From contig NC_134032.1 of assembly GCF_964204645.1 (NCBI RefSeq), forward strand, positions 1,700,916 to 1,764,915: a DNA stretch of 64,000 bases, in the 5' to 3' direction. The position numbers and the translations under genes are program-made. Each line of letters begins with the position of its first letter. Position 1 is the stretch's first letter. The notes under the pieces were generated by a model that worked only from the letters and a program-made list of their open reading frames with translations, was not told the DNA's origin and searched no databases. Source of the stretch: Tubulanus polymorphus. Lineage: Eukaryota; Nemertea; Palaeonemertea; Tubulaniformes; Tubulanidae. This document shows positions 1 to 11,501 of the stretch, one piece after another.

Positions 1-946
1 GTTAGACGGGGTATAACCAGTAGTTTGAGCACATTTCGATATCAGGCCTTCCGCCCACACGGCGTAACCGTTCCAATCCTTCGTTAGAGCCGTTTCCTGG
101 CACTCTAACGGGCTCAGTGTAATTACATTCACCAGTTTCTTGGTGATGAAGTCGGCGCATTCTAGTCCGCTGCTGTAAACAAAACCACCCGGAGTACCTA
201 AAAAACTCAGAAAATGTAAACGCCATCGATAACAATGATATAAAGGAAGCAAATGCTCAGAAACCAATAATATCCAAAACGTCTGAATGCGAATTTCCAG
301 AATATTGACCACTAGTTGATTAGAGATTAAGAATTTATTGTAGCGAACGGAATGGGCTTAGGAGGGTGAATGACAAGATAGGAGGGGTGAATACGTATGA
401 TGAGTGAAGTAGAACCCAACCGCTTAGCATTTTGCTATTTTTGAGCTAACTGCCTTTGGACTGCTGACCTATAGGAGGGGGGGGGGGTGAAATGAACTCT
501 GCTGGGGGAATGAAATGAGGGAGTTTATATAAAAAAATATACAATTATACCGACCCCCTGTTTCGCTCCCGGCAGGTTTGGTGGGTTTGTAAGGGACGCT
601 CAATCAAAAAAAGTCAAACGAAGTTTACCAACCGAATAAACAACAGGGTCAATCCCTATTTTAAGATCAAAAACCTATAGCTGTAATTGAAGGCGATCGT
701 TAAAGTGATCGTCATAGTTTCGCCGAATCATACCTATTTTAGTATACAAAATAGAACCTTTGACAACCGATGCCGTGGCGCAACCGGAACTTTTCAGATA
801 GCAATGGCCACTGTAGAAGCTGAATTGTACGCATTTGGCCTCCTCGTTACACTTATCGACGCAAGGTGTCGCTTCTCTTGCGCTAACAGACACGTATCTA
901 GTCGCACAAGTCGCGTCCATTCGCAATAAGTAGCCATTTTCTGCAA
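1..946 (-). CDS. Partial secreted Cys-rich (PAN/apple-like) protein, two exons
   Basis: Two minus-strand exons, 946-734 and 197-1, separated by an intron with donor GTATGA (733-728) and acceptor TTTTTTAG (ending at 198). The first exon ends in phase 1 (one base, g) and the second begins with gt, so the join restores a Gly codon and an open frame to the window edge. The first exon encodes a segment with Cys spaced as CATRYV..CVDKCNEEAKCVQFSFYSGHCYL..GC, which resembles a PAN/apple module. The second encodes GGFVYSSGLECADFITKK and further Cys residues. No start codon or signal peptide is visible, so 5' exons probably lie at higher coordinates and 3' exons beyond position 1. PAN modules bind proteins or sugars in extracellular proteins. 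The family call is tentative; the exon pair is better supported than the domain name. Confidence 0.5.
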
Positions 947-3900
947 CTGATTTTCGGAAAAAACAAACATTAGATTTATGAATGAGTAATATCATAAAAA
1001 AAAGTTAATTATCAGCTGAGTTCATCGATATTTCTACTTTGTTTTTTTTATCTTAATCCAATCCAGGGATATGAACGAAATAGGAAAATCAAACAGGGAA
1101 AAATAGGGACAAAAAATTCAACGATTCGGACCCGGCGGGTACCCGAAAAATAGCGCCTAGAAAATGTGAAAAGACTTATCGTATATAAGAGCTCTAGTAT
1201 TTTCTAGTAATCCAAAAAGCTTTGATTTCTATCGCAAACAACACGAAACTATTAAGCGAATAGTTTGGTAGGTTCTAAATCTGCCGTTTTTTATAGAACC
1301 ACACGGCGCGGTCGGTGCTTCTTCGTGAATGCGGTTTCGATGAATATTACCAACATCGCTATCGACGTCGGATATCGCATCTCAATAAAAATTCAAAAGC
1401 ACTCGAACGAACGACATTTAGGGCCTCAATTTATTGAAAAATATCGGCAAGCTTAATCTCTTCTTTACGTGACACGCCGGGCCAGCGGCTTAATTTGTTA
1501 TTGAAATATCTTCTTAGCGCACGAATAATCTGAATAACAATTCGGGCTATCTATCGGAGACTGCGGTATTTGATAAACACGTGTAACATTAATGCATCGT
1601 GTAAATGCACCGTTAATGCATCGAGAATGGATCTACGTTAATATTTAGAGAAAATGTGCCCGGGGTATATGAAAGTTGACCACGCGGGTTCGTGCGAAAC
1701 TCAGGAGGTGAAAATGCCCTTTTTCAAATTTTCGATATCCAAAAATTTCCTCTGGCAATTCCGTGTCCGGTATGTGGTCCGGCAGGTCCGTATATCATAA
1801 AATGTTCATCTTTATTGTATCTTTACTGGAACTACATCTCAATGCGGGACATTTTCTAGAAAGCACTTTTGCATCAGGACTTCATTTATTGCTTGAGAAT
1901 TGCAACTAGAAACTGTAAAATATTCTCAAAATGTTCTCGTGGAGGACCACAGATCCTCGCGGGTTGGGTGTATGGAACGGTTAGACATCAGATAGAAAGA
2001 TATGAGATAATTGATTACTATTGTAGTTTTACGTGAATTTAGTTAATTATTCCTGATGGTACTTTTTTCCTACCATTAAAATAAGCATTTTCTATGTAAC
2101 GAAATATGTTGCAAAATTTTGTGGCATTTTCCGTTGATATTCATTTTGATTGTAATGTTTTTTATGTTAATCATTTCCCTCAGTGCGCGAACGGATGCTT
2201 ATTTGTTAGGTACTATGTTGCTATTCCCCAATTTGTATAAGTGAGTCCTCGTGCTATCGGGAAATGGGGGGAAGGGGGGATTGTAATCAGTGACGGGCGC
2301 GGTTTGTGTAACTAATGCAAATAATCAGAATCAATATTGAAATTGGACCCCGGGTTGACACGGGAGCCCTTCTTGATTAACCGAGACATTTGCCTTTTCA
2401 ATTAATATCTAAATATTCGGATGACAAAATATCAATTTTTCGCACGGTGAACAGGCGCTTTATAAAACATTTAATTAACAAAACCATTTCCAGGTTCGGC
2501 GTATGTTCAAGAGTCATGTTCGAATTCAAGTATACGCAGTCGGCGTTCGGGCAACAAGTGCCGCAATTAGAACCCTGGATTGAACAGGAAAACTAGAATA
2601 TGAAAGATTGATTGCTACTACATAAACCAAAAATAGGGAGACTTGGGGACAGAAACATGCAGGGCCCCGCCGTACCTGTGAAACCTAAAAATGGCAGTTC
2701 TATTGGATAAAACAGTAATATTTGCCCAAAAAGGGGACTTTTCCGATGCGCAACTGCCCATGCCTCCGCTATGTACGGCTCTGACGCGTTTACGGAAAAC
2801 GTGGTTTCGGAAAAAAAACGTTTTCGAGATCCTTCAAATTAGGTATAAACCCTGGCTAGTCTTGCCGAGTTAAAAAAAAAAGCGAGCTATAATTCTATTC
2901 TTTTCAGGGCCGTCGGAACGGGGGCGACAGGGGCGGCCACAGCCGTCCCACTACTGTCCTTTTGTGCTGAACTAGAAATGTTTGTTTTCGTGTTCCTTCC
3001 TCTCGTAATGAATATCATGATTTTCATAGTCGGATTCACTCGGAATCAATCTCGGAGCTCGGGAAAATCGAACAGAATTTGGGGGAGGACCCTTTTGAAA
3101 TACAGCTGCGCCGCAATCAAATACTTAATCAGCTCATCGATATAAACAATATCCGCCCCACTGAAATTTTCCTTCCGACGGCTCTGTTGTAGGTAAGAAT
3201 CTCTCCTCATTCAAATTAGGTTAAAACCCACACTAGTCTTTCCGAGTTTAAAAAAAAAGCGAGCAATAATTCTATTCATTTATTAATTTTTTAGTCTAAT
3301 TAGTCTTTCTACTAAATTCATTAGTGTCAAATTCTTGATGTTATACCCGGCAACCTTACAGTGAAATGTGAACATATACCGATATGTATAAATGTACCTT
3401 ATAATCGTCTATATTTGAACGCCATTTAGATTTTTGGCTTTAGTTGACTTTTAATCTCTAACCGCGACTAGTTCTGTTCATCTGTTCACGCGCGCGTGTT
3501 TGCGACCAGAATTCGAAAATGATTCGTACAATCTAAGTTTGAATTGAACTTAAAAAACAAGTTATTTAGGCTAAAAAAATTCGGATCAAAACTTACGCGT
3601 TTTTGAGTGACCGACAAGTACTGTCCACAAGACTGTTACATATAGCCAGTATAGATAGCCGGACGCAGCCATGTAGCCGGTAGAGCCGAGTTCTGTGAGC
3701 TAACGGCAAATAGTTCGATTCAATCAAACGCACCGAGATCCGTTTCCGAAGTATCTAGCAAAAGTTCGGCTTTTGGGTGAATGAGATCCTTAGAAATTGA
3801 CCACCAATTTAACCTGCCCAAAGTCGTATTGTGAGCACATGTAATACCGGTCTGGGAGAACCACAAATTCCCAAAGAACTTGTGTTTGCTAAACTTAATT

Positions 3901-4172
3901 GCTCATATTGTTGTGAAATACCGATCTGATTAGAAAAGCAGCGCAATAATCTACAATCCACTATTATTCATTGCTCTGACAGTGGTTGACGTGGTTGCGA
4001 CGGAGGTTATTGGTCCACAACTACCCGTCATAATGTCTGTCCGTTGCGCGGGTATCTCGCGGTCTTAGTTTCCCCGTCTTCCGGTGGCACTGCTAATAGT
4101 TCCGCGTCCTGTCTCGTCTTGCGATGCGTCGAATCATCAGGGAAGTGTAATCAGACTTCCCTAGTCGAATAT
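947..4172. other. Non-coding stretch, no gene recognised
   Basis: Short open frames only; none shows a family motif or convincing splice context. It contains a G-run near 478-487 and a roughly 60-bp degenerate direct repeat (about 2838-2898 and 3212-3275, both with an A-run followed by gcgag and aattctattc). Confidence 0.5.
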
Positions 4173-4478
4173 TCCCTAATCTCAGTAACGAGACGAGTAG
4201 TGCTGTATAGGTTAACTATTTATTTGACGCACGAGTCTACTTAGTAGCAGCTTCAGCAGGTGAATGAGTAAAGTCAATGGAAAAATACTGTTACTTTTTT
4301 TAAATACTGTTGTTTTTCTATTGACTTCACTCATTCACCTGATGAAACTTCTATTCATTATAGAAGCGAAAGCTCGTATGTTAAATAAATAGTTAACCTA
4401 TACAGCACTACTCGTCTCGTCACTTATTTTAAACCTGGTTAACACGGCTACTCTACGAATAATCCCTAATCTCAATAA
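4173..4478. mobile_element. Foldback/MITE-like element with 38-bp perfect inverted repeats
   Basis: 4188-4225 and 4383-4420 are exact reverse complements over 38 bp (arm contains GTAGTGCTGTATAGGTTAAC). A second, inner inverted pair lies at about 4258-4280 and 4319-4342 (AGGTGAATGAGT..ACTCATTCACCT). The whole is flanked by near-identical 16-bp direct repeats, TCCCTAATCTCAGTAA at 4173-4188 and TCCCTAATCTCAATAA at 4463-4478. No coding capacity. The structure is that of a non-autonomous foldback element; no known family is assigned. Confidence 0.6.
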
Positions 4479-4948
4479 AGCTCTTAACCTAGGTTCGATC
4501 TAAAAGCGATGTTCGCTGCTCGACGGATCGATTCGGTTTTCATAATCTGTTATCGTCAGCGTTTGTCGTCGTTTTTATTCGCGACATTATCCACGCATTT
4601 TACAACTCATAATTACGGCGTTGTCACGTCGTCGAAACCCACTGAAGTTCGCACGCATTGACGTCGAAATGAACGCGATGCTCGCGTAGGTTACTACGAG
4701 CGAACGACGGATTAATTACATTTTTCTCGCATCGATTCCGTCAACGCGAAGCCCTCCGCGGCGTCTCGCGACTCAAGCGTGTAATTCAAAACAGTCCATC
4801 AGCGAATTATGTTTAAATTGTATAAGCTTAATATTTGATCTCCCCTAGTTTCTACCAGTTTACACCGTGTAAACACATGTAACTCTAATCCGTATTGATT
4901 GCAGTCGTCCGAACTTTGGAATTTGTCGTCAGGAACGAATTGTCAGTT

Positions 4949-4995
4949 GACACCTGACGATGATCTCTACTAGGGTGAGATCGAAACGTCGTGTC
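4949..4995 (+). ncRNA. Hammerhead ribozyme core (Penelope-like retroelement type)
   Basis: Stem I strand GACAC (4949-4953) is followed by CTGACGA (4954-4960, fits the CUGANGA core). A perfect 6-bp stem II comes next (GATCTC 4962-4967 with GAGATC 4977-4982), then GAAA (4983-4986), ACGT around 4986-4989, and the cleavage triplet GTC (4988-4990) directly before the closing stem I strand GTGTC (4991-4995). Stem III is missing except for the self-complementary ACGT, which could pair between two copies, as described for dimeric hammerheads of Penelope-like elements. One extra T (4961) separates the core from stem II. No reverse transcriptase or GIY-YIG frame lies nearby, so this is probably a remnant of an element end. 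Confidence 0.5.
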
Positions 4996-5486
4996 TTATA
5001 TATATTTTAGATTGAATAAATAAATTCTTGTTTTTAAATTCTTTTAATCTGTAGATAGTTGATCTTTATGTTTAAACTTACGAGGAAATTCTATTTTTTA
5101 ACGTTTATTAAGTAAGGTATTTATTAATCCTCAGGTTGTTTTAGGGTCATAGCGCATATTTTCAAACTGTTGCACATCATAGTAAACCTTTTTAGCTACC
5201 TTACCTAGTAGGTGGTTTTTATAGTTATGGAAAGTCATTTTGGAATCCTACGCCCTTCTCTTCTATTTATAAAGTTTCTTTTAGCGTTCTTTTTTTAAAA
5301 TTGATAACAGACACAGCTAGGTGAGCGTCACGTCTCACGCGCCGATGAGGGTCAGAGAAATCTTTGATAAAATCTTTTAACTGATTTTCGTAGTCATATT
5401 CATATTGAATCTAAGCGCAATGACTTGAATACTTTCTTTCTTAATGTACGAGTTAAATCAATTTTCTAAAATGCGGGAAGATACGT

Positions 5487-5725
5487 TCAGTTCCAGAGCA
5501 CTCTCAGTCAGCAGACAGATAGACCGAGCACTCTCACTCTCGAACAGTCGATGTACCCTCAGACAGTAGACTCTCAGTCAGTCAGACAGTACACTCTCAG
5601 ACAGATAGTACACTCTCAGATAGACAGTAGACTCTGAGTCGGTCAGACGTAGACTCTCAGTGGGACAGTCAGCACACTCTAGGACAGTCAGTACACTTTC
5701 AAACAGTCAGCGCGCTCTCATTCAA
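5487..5725 (+). repeat. Degenerate tandem repeat in the receptor 5' leader
   Basis: About a dozen imperfect copies of a motif close to CAGTACACTCTCAGACAGT run up to 13 bases before the receptor start codon. Shorter versions sit at the same place before the family A receptors at 23347, 34475 and 45606, together with a shared upstream word (cagttccaga). It probably belongs to the 5' UTR or promoter-proximal leader inherited with the gene. Confidence 0.6.
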
Positions 5726-5737
5726 ACCTCATGAATC

Positions 5738-6688
5738 ATGAATTCTACTCAGGTGATGATTGGTCGAGCTTATATCAGTCACATGGTTCTCATGTCGGTG
5801 GTGAACAAGTCTGGAGTCTACCTTACTGTGACACTGGTCGTACTGCCTGTCGTGTTCATGTTTGGAACGCTTGGAAATTCGGCTACTTTCCTGATAATGA
5901 TAAGTCGCAGATTCCGCGGTTTATCTTACGCTAACTATCTGATCGTTTTGTCTATCAGTGATTTCATGATTTGCATCACTTATACACTGATGCCTGTTTT
6001 ACAGTTTGTTCTCTTTCACGTTAAAGGTGGTCCGATATTCGTGATGAATTCACTGATCGGTTGTCAAATATATGAATTTGTAATGGCGCTTGTATTCTGC
6101 AATAGTGCGTGGTTTATAGTAGCGATATCTCTAGAACGCGCGGCAGTTGTTCTCTTCCCGTTCACATCTCGTTTGATATGTACACCGAGATTCGCTAGAT
6201 TTGTTATATTGTTAATGACTGTAGTGAATGCGCTGGTTCTGTATCTCGGTCCTGTTTTGCGGATGCATTTTACCGATAGATATTTTGAATGTTACCACGA
6301 CCTTTCTGACCAATTAACACATTTTGCCATGACTGCCGTCCATTTCAATATTCTCCCGTTTGCTCTCATCATTGCATCAAATTCTGTTATAATAATTCAG
6401 TTATTCAGGGGTTCGAAAATGGTTTCGTCCGATCAGAAAACTAAAAAAGCGAAACGTACGACAATAATGCTCGTAACAGTTTCACTAGCATTTGCAATAT
6501 TCATATTTCCAACCACTATAACCACGTATCTACCAATCTCACTGGCGCTGAAAGATTTTGTCTACGACATTTTCTTTCAGTTTCAAATGTTTAACTATGT
6601 CGTGAATTTCTACATATATCTTCTGTTGGGACGAGAAGTTCGTGAATATTTCTGTGCGAAAATCCGCTGTAGAAATTCAGTGAAATGA
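5738..6688 (+). CDS. Rhodopsin-like (class A) GPCR, family A, intronless
   Basis: A 316-residue single-exon seven-transmembrane receptor. Visible marks: N-glycosylation sites NST (2-4) and NKS (23-25); TM1 with GN (46-47); TM2 with LSISDF (Asp75 at the conserved 2.50 position); Cys109 and Cys185 for the extracellular disulfide; TM3 end with LER (132-134) where most class A receptors have DRY; basic third loop ending KKAKR; TM6 about 242-264; TM7 with NFYIY (290-294) in place of NPxxY; a helix-8-like GREVREYFC tail. The ligand is unknown. The nearest general resemblance is to invertebrate peptide or chemosensory receptors, which is inference. Start: the ATG aligns with the starts of all its paralogs in this window. 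A likely poly(A) signal AATAAA is at 6713-6718. Confidence 0.88.
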   Translation: MNSTQVMIGRAYISHMVLMSVVNKSGVYLTVTLVVLPVVFMFGTLGNSATFLIMISRRFRGLSYANYLIVLSISDFMICITYTLMPVLQFVLFHVKGGPIFVMNSLIGCQIYEFVMALVFCNSAWFIVAISLERAAVVLFPFTSRLICTPRFARFVILLMTVVNALVLYLGPVLRMHFTDRYFECYHDLSDQLTHFAMTAVHFNILPFALIIASNSVIIIQLFRGSKMVSSDQKTKKAKRTTIMLVTVSLAFAIFIFPTTITTYLPISLALKDFVYDIFFQFQMFNYVVNFYIYLLLGREVREYFCAKIRCRNSVK

Positions 6689-7716
6689 CCACCGATTCAA
6701 CCGCCGACCCGAAATAAAAAACGGGCTCGTGAAAAATTGATAGTTAATGTTTCCTACATTTATTTCCCTACATTATCAAGACCCAATGTGAAAAAAGTTT
6801 CTCGGACCTACTAATTTTTATTTCTTTTTTCCTGAATATGGAATCCGTCCATCTGTAGTTTACATACTTCCACGATTTGCACTGTAAGATCTAGATTTGA
6901 ATTCCGTTGAAAAAGTGCAATTTAGGCTAAAAAAAAATTGATACCTTGTTTCTCCGCTCTGCTGAGCTTAAATGTTGACCCGGCCGGCCGCCTATCTAAC
7001 AAATACATTACTTTTTTTAAAATCGTGATCAATTTTACCATAACAGACCCGGCCGCTATAGAAATGAACTGTTTATAAATTTTATTTTTTGTTTAGCCTT
7101 AGGTTCTGATGATAGATTCCGTACATACCCTAACCAGATACGTAAAGATGTCGTTTGAACAAATATGCCTCCCGTAGAAAAATAACGATATCGATTTTAG
7201 TAACTACGAGCCATCATTATTCGGAGCTCTCGCTACTAAACATTCAGCAAACATTTTTCTAACAAAAAAAAAAATTACGCGAGAAAATAAGAAACTTGTA
7301 CTCATTCTTTTACCAAAGGTGTGACTGTGATTTTATGCGGTACATATTTATTCTAAAATATTTATGATGAAAAATCAAATCGATAGATCATCGTAACGAA
7401 CGTATGTGTTCAGTCCGCTGGCGAAATTCGATATTTCAAAATTGTGTAATTGAGAACGCTCCCGATTGCTGTATGTTAACAAAATTTAATTGGCAACCAG
7501 ATACGTAAGTTGCAGTTTTCACCTTGGATAGACCTGCGATGGCGCTATCTAATGAGGCCTTGTAAATAAATATCCCCGATTTAACGTTATTATCGAAAGC
7601 AGCTTCAAATTACATTACGCACCCCTTGTATCATAAATAGCGTTAAAGATAGTAGTCGAAAAAAACACTCCAATCCGTGTATGCTGTAGACATTTTAAGA
7701 TATTCGTGGCTGCAAA
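6689..7716. other. Receptor 3' flank, no gene recognised
   Basis: After the AATAAA at 6713 the sequence is AT-rich with short frames only. Nothing resembling an exon or RNA gene was found. Confidence 0.5.
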
Positions 7717-8163
7717 ATAATAATCATATAAAATTCGAATTGTGGAATTTCTGTAATTAACGTTAAGATATTCGGGTCTTTTCCAAGATTTCGATATGAA
7801 ATTTTTTACAACAGTAAACCACCGAGTACACCGAGTTGTTTTGGGGTATAAGCATCAAATCTATACAGGGTTTACTGCTGATGTACTGCTGATACAACGG
7901 GCCTTTTCTACGATTTTGATATGAAATTCGACCATGCATGCGATATGTCTTTATCAATATCTACGCGCGGTATTAACTAAATCTAACTCATACAGAATCT
8001 TCAGGGCCATATACAGCCAGAAGACCCTGATATTTCAACCAATCAATGATGAATCAATTAAGTACACCTTAGGGTATCAATTACAATTGGAAACAGCATC
8101 TTCAGGGCCACAGGTAGCCAGACAATCTGGATCTTTTATTGGAAATCAGTTCAGTAAAAATTC
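7717..8163. repeat. Dispersed repeat, copy 1
   Basis: Starts at AATAATCATATAAAATTCG and recurs almost unchanged at 33347-33788 and 44476-44917, each time directly before the 75-bp minisatellite. It contains an internal duplicated word (GATTTTGATATGAAATT-like). It has no convincing coding capacity; the short frames it holds are simply carried along. In the other two places it abuts the right end of the Tigger-like transposon. Confidence 0.7.
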
Positions 8164-8460
8164 CGAAAAATTGAGAGGGCGCCACGAGGTGGTCATAGAA
8201 CCAGCGGGTTACGAGTTCACAGCGAAGTGAACGTCACGAGGCTGCTAGAGATGGCGCCACGAGCTGGTCATAGATCCTGCGGGCTACGAGTTCACAGCGA
8301 AGTGAGCGTCACGAGCGCTGCTAGAGAGGGCGCTACGAGCTGGTCATATATCCAGCGGGCTACGAGTTCACAGCGAAGTGAGCGTCACGAGGCTGCTAGA
8401 GAGGGCGCCACGAGCTGGTCATATATCCAGCGGGCTACGAGTTCACAGCGAAGTTAGCGT
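8164..8460. repeat. 75-76-bp minisatellite, about 4 units
   Basis: Units start near 8177, 8253, 8329 and 8404 with GGGCGCCACGAGCTGGTCAT and include CAGCGGGCTACGAGTTCACA and CGAAGTGAGCGTCACGAG. The same unit occurs singly at 22797-22870 and in about three copies at 33797-34010 and 44926-45140. It therefore sits at the left edge and both internal joints of the 11.1-kb tandem array. Confidence 0.8.
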
Positions 8461-8544
8461 CACTGTTGCGTGCCGAATAGGAATCGTGCCATCTGAGAAT
8501 ATATGCGCACTACTCTAAATTTAAAATTGCTTTGGCGAAACGAT

Positions 8545-8591
8545 GATTTTAGCGGGCTACCGGCGCTTCGCGCCGGTAGCCCGCTAAAATC
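8545..8591. repeat. Perfect 22-bp hairpin
   Basis: 8545-8566 and 8570-8591 are exact reverse complements with loop TTC. The stem is GC-rich in its upper half (ACCGGCGC) and contains AGCGGGCTAC, a word also found in the adjacent minisatellite unit. It is followed by a pyrimidine-rich tract (8592-8640). The function is unknown; it could be a foldback remnant or a structured RNA. Confidence 0.7.
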
Positions 8592-11500
8592 TCTCCTCTT
8601 TCCTCTTTCTTTTCTTCTCCCCCTTCTTCCCATTTCTTCTATAGAATTGTATAGAAAATGAATTCATAGATATCATCTGATATCATATCCGTTTCTTTGC
8701 TAGAATTTTAGATGATATCAGAATATTAGCCTGCCCAGATTAGGCAAGCCGCAACTATATACTTTTTTTCTGAAAAAATAAGCTTTAGAGAAAGACTAAT
8801 TCCTTGCTTAAAAAAGAAAAAGCAATCTTAATATGAAAATAAACAAGTTGTCTTTTGAGTTCTGATATGGCTACCGCCTGCTTTTCGATTATGCGCATCT
8901 TCTTTTTCCCAAAATATCAAGACATCATATATATAGTTGCGGGACCCATCAAAAATTAGGAATATTTTATAATTCCATGTTTTGATGATAAATTGTGACT
9001 TATAGCCAACCGCTTACTTTCTGGTAAAATAAATCGTTACGCTGTAGAAATGCGCTGTTAGGATTTACGAACAGAATTAGGCCTAACATCCCCAAATGCT
9101 TCATTCATAATTCAAAATTCCGTATAAATGTTAAACATTCGCGCTCGCAACTTGATTTTTTTTGTCATGGTATTTTGATGAGCTGAATTTTTGGAAGTTT
9201 CAATTTCCCCTACGCCACCAACTAATGATTTGTCTTGGTCTTGTATAAAGTTTTTTCATGAAATGTTTAATATTAGGGAAATTTTGTTCGTCACCTAAAG
9301 CAATTTTCAAAAATTGATTGGATATCATAAGGTGATTTCTAACAATGCGGTTCGTAGGCCTACAATCATCCTCCCAGATTCGGTATTCTTCATGTAAAAT
9401 GAGATGGCTCCTAAATTCAACTGCTTTCAGTTTGACTTTGATTTCTTTTGGGAAACGGCGATTTCATTTCAAAATTATATAGGCCTTCCTCGTTATCGGA
9501 GTTGCAATATTTCTATTTCTTGAAGTGACGGCTTTGTATGCGGACGATATGACAATCAAGAATAGGAGATAATCATATTTTTCTCTCTACTAACAGAATA
9601 ATTTGATTGAACTTCTATGGTTACGCGTTTTCGAGCGAATATGCGCCGAACCTTAACGCCGAACCAATCATTTTTCAGACTTCCTATTATATCATATTCA
9701 ATCGTGTGGTAAGTTTATATACTGGCATGTGTTACTGCAACTAGGCCTGGGGAACAGTTGGATCACCGAAAAAACGTATCTGCTGCAGATTATCTGAGCG
9801 CTTGTATTTTTTTTTCAAATTTTCTGGCACGACCGAGACAATAGGCCTACTCTAGTGCTCAGCTGCTCAGAATCAAATTGTTGCAAAAACATCAACAAAC
9901 ACTATCAAGTCGATGCTCACTCAAATAAAACGTACACTATCTTCAGTTTGTGACAAGAATGAACAGGGAGATATGTACCTTTATAAATAAAGATACACGC
10001 AAAATTATAATTTTTGAAATTGATAATGATCATATATAGTAATTCATGGGACTAACTACGCTATAGTGTACTCCCTATTGAATTCAAAATACATGTATGT
10101 GTTAAACTGAGGCAAACATACCAACCCTGCCTATGCCAATTAATACATATCACATCACTTTGGCTAGAGTTGAATGATCGATAAATCCATAACAAAATCA
10201 CAACTAAAACAAAATTCAAATTTGAAGTCAGATCGCTATGGGGTCCTGAAAGAAGCACCCATATCATAGAAAACCATTGTCATTATCGAATGTGGGCTAT
10301 ATATTCTGTAGTATAAGTGTGTGTCGGTGTAATGATTAGGCCCGGATCAGGTTACTGACTAGGAAAACCCACATTGAAAAATTAAGAACCTTGTTCGACT
10401 ATGATTTCTTTTATTAATATTTCATGAAATAAGTTGAGTGATAATATAGACCTTTGAAGAGTAAGACTTTTTACACTAATTGCAATGATTAAGATTTTAC
10501 ATAAGGCTTTATCCATGTTTGAAGGATTGTTCAATAACAGTTACATAAGCTAGATAGAGGAAATTTAAATATTCAGGCCCAGCTAGTAAGCCTGTCTTTA
10601 AGGAGCGCAATTGGATTGATTAAGATAGGATCCATTGCGCGTTGATAAAGAATCAATAGATATTGCGGCATTCTAAATTAGATTATTTAAAAACCGCAAG
10701 TTTAGGCGTTCAATTGGTCCTAACATTCATTAGAAACATCAGATCAAAATGATACAGCGTTTCGATACTCGTCATAAAGTACATTGGCTGCATCAATTTG
10801 GTGAATTTTATATGGCAAGCACAATTTTTCTAAATTTTTAAATGTTAAAGGAAAGTTTAAGGTGCTGGACCAATAGTTATCTACACATTTGTTTGGGTCA
10901 AAAATATGCCTCCACAAGGTGAATGATATGGCAAAAATTAAGAACATTCCAAATCAAGACACATGACAGTCATTTTTGGGGGAAGATGTAGACTTTTCCC
11001 AACATAATTCGAGGATTTAATTCCCAAACTTTCATTTTTCATTGCGCCTGCATGACCTATAGTCAAGTAGTTTTCACAGCTAGAATCACCAGCCACAGAC
11101 GGTTTGTTAAAAAAACCCAGGTTGGTTTATAATATAATCTATGAAATTTGATATGTAATTTGCTTGCTTATTCTTGATATAAATGAACTACCCTGATATT
11201 TGGTTCGGTACAGAGGCACGCAAAGTAGGTTCATGGCTGGAGGAAAGTAACCTTCATGTCAATGAGATTCACGACAAACATTTTCAGCAGTTTGCAGTTC
11301 TGAGGGAATTTTTGCAAACCGTAGGATCAAAAGTCTGGATATTTATCGGTCAACATGGTAAATAGGCTGAAAATTAAATAGTTCATATTCAAGACAGCGA
11401 TGACTGACACCATTTTTGTGAGTGAATAAATGCAGGCTTATTTCGCGTTTGAAGTTTTAGTGGTTTACCACATTGCATCTTAAAACTTTATACATATAGT
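8592..11500. other. Sparse region; one weak possible exon at 11215-11357 (+)
   Basis: Mostly AT-rich with no family motifs. The best candidate is a plus-strand exon at about 11215-11357, with acceptor GGTACAG and donor GTAAAT. It encodes a Trp/Glu-rich segment (KVGSWLEESNLHVNEIHDK) of no known family. A minus-strand frame at 10744-10947 is open over 67 codons but lacks splice or family support. Confidence 0.3.
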
Positions 11501-11501
11501 A

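Noticed and set aside
7763-7957. 64-codon minus-strand frame repeated at 33387 and 44515
   Set aside because: It lies within the dispersed repeat and shows no domain; conservation is explained by the duplication.
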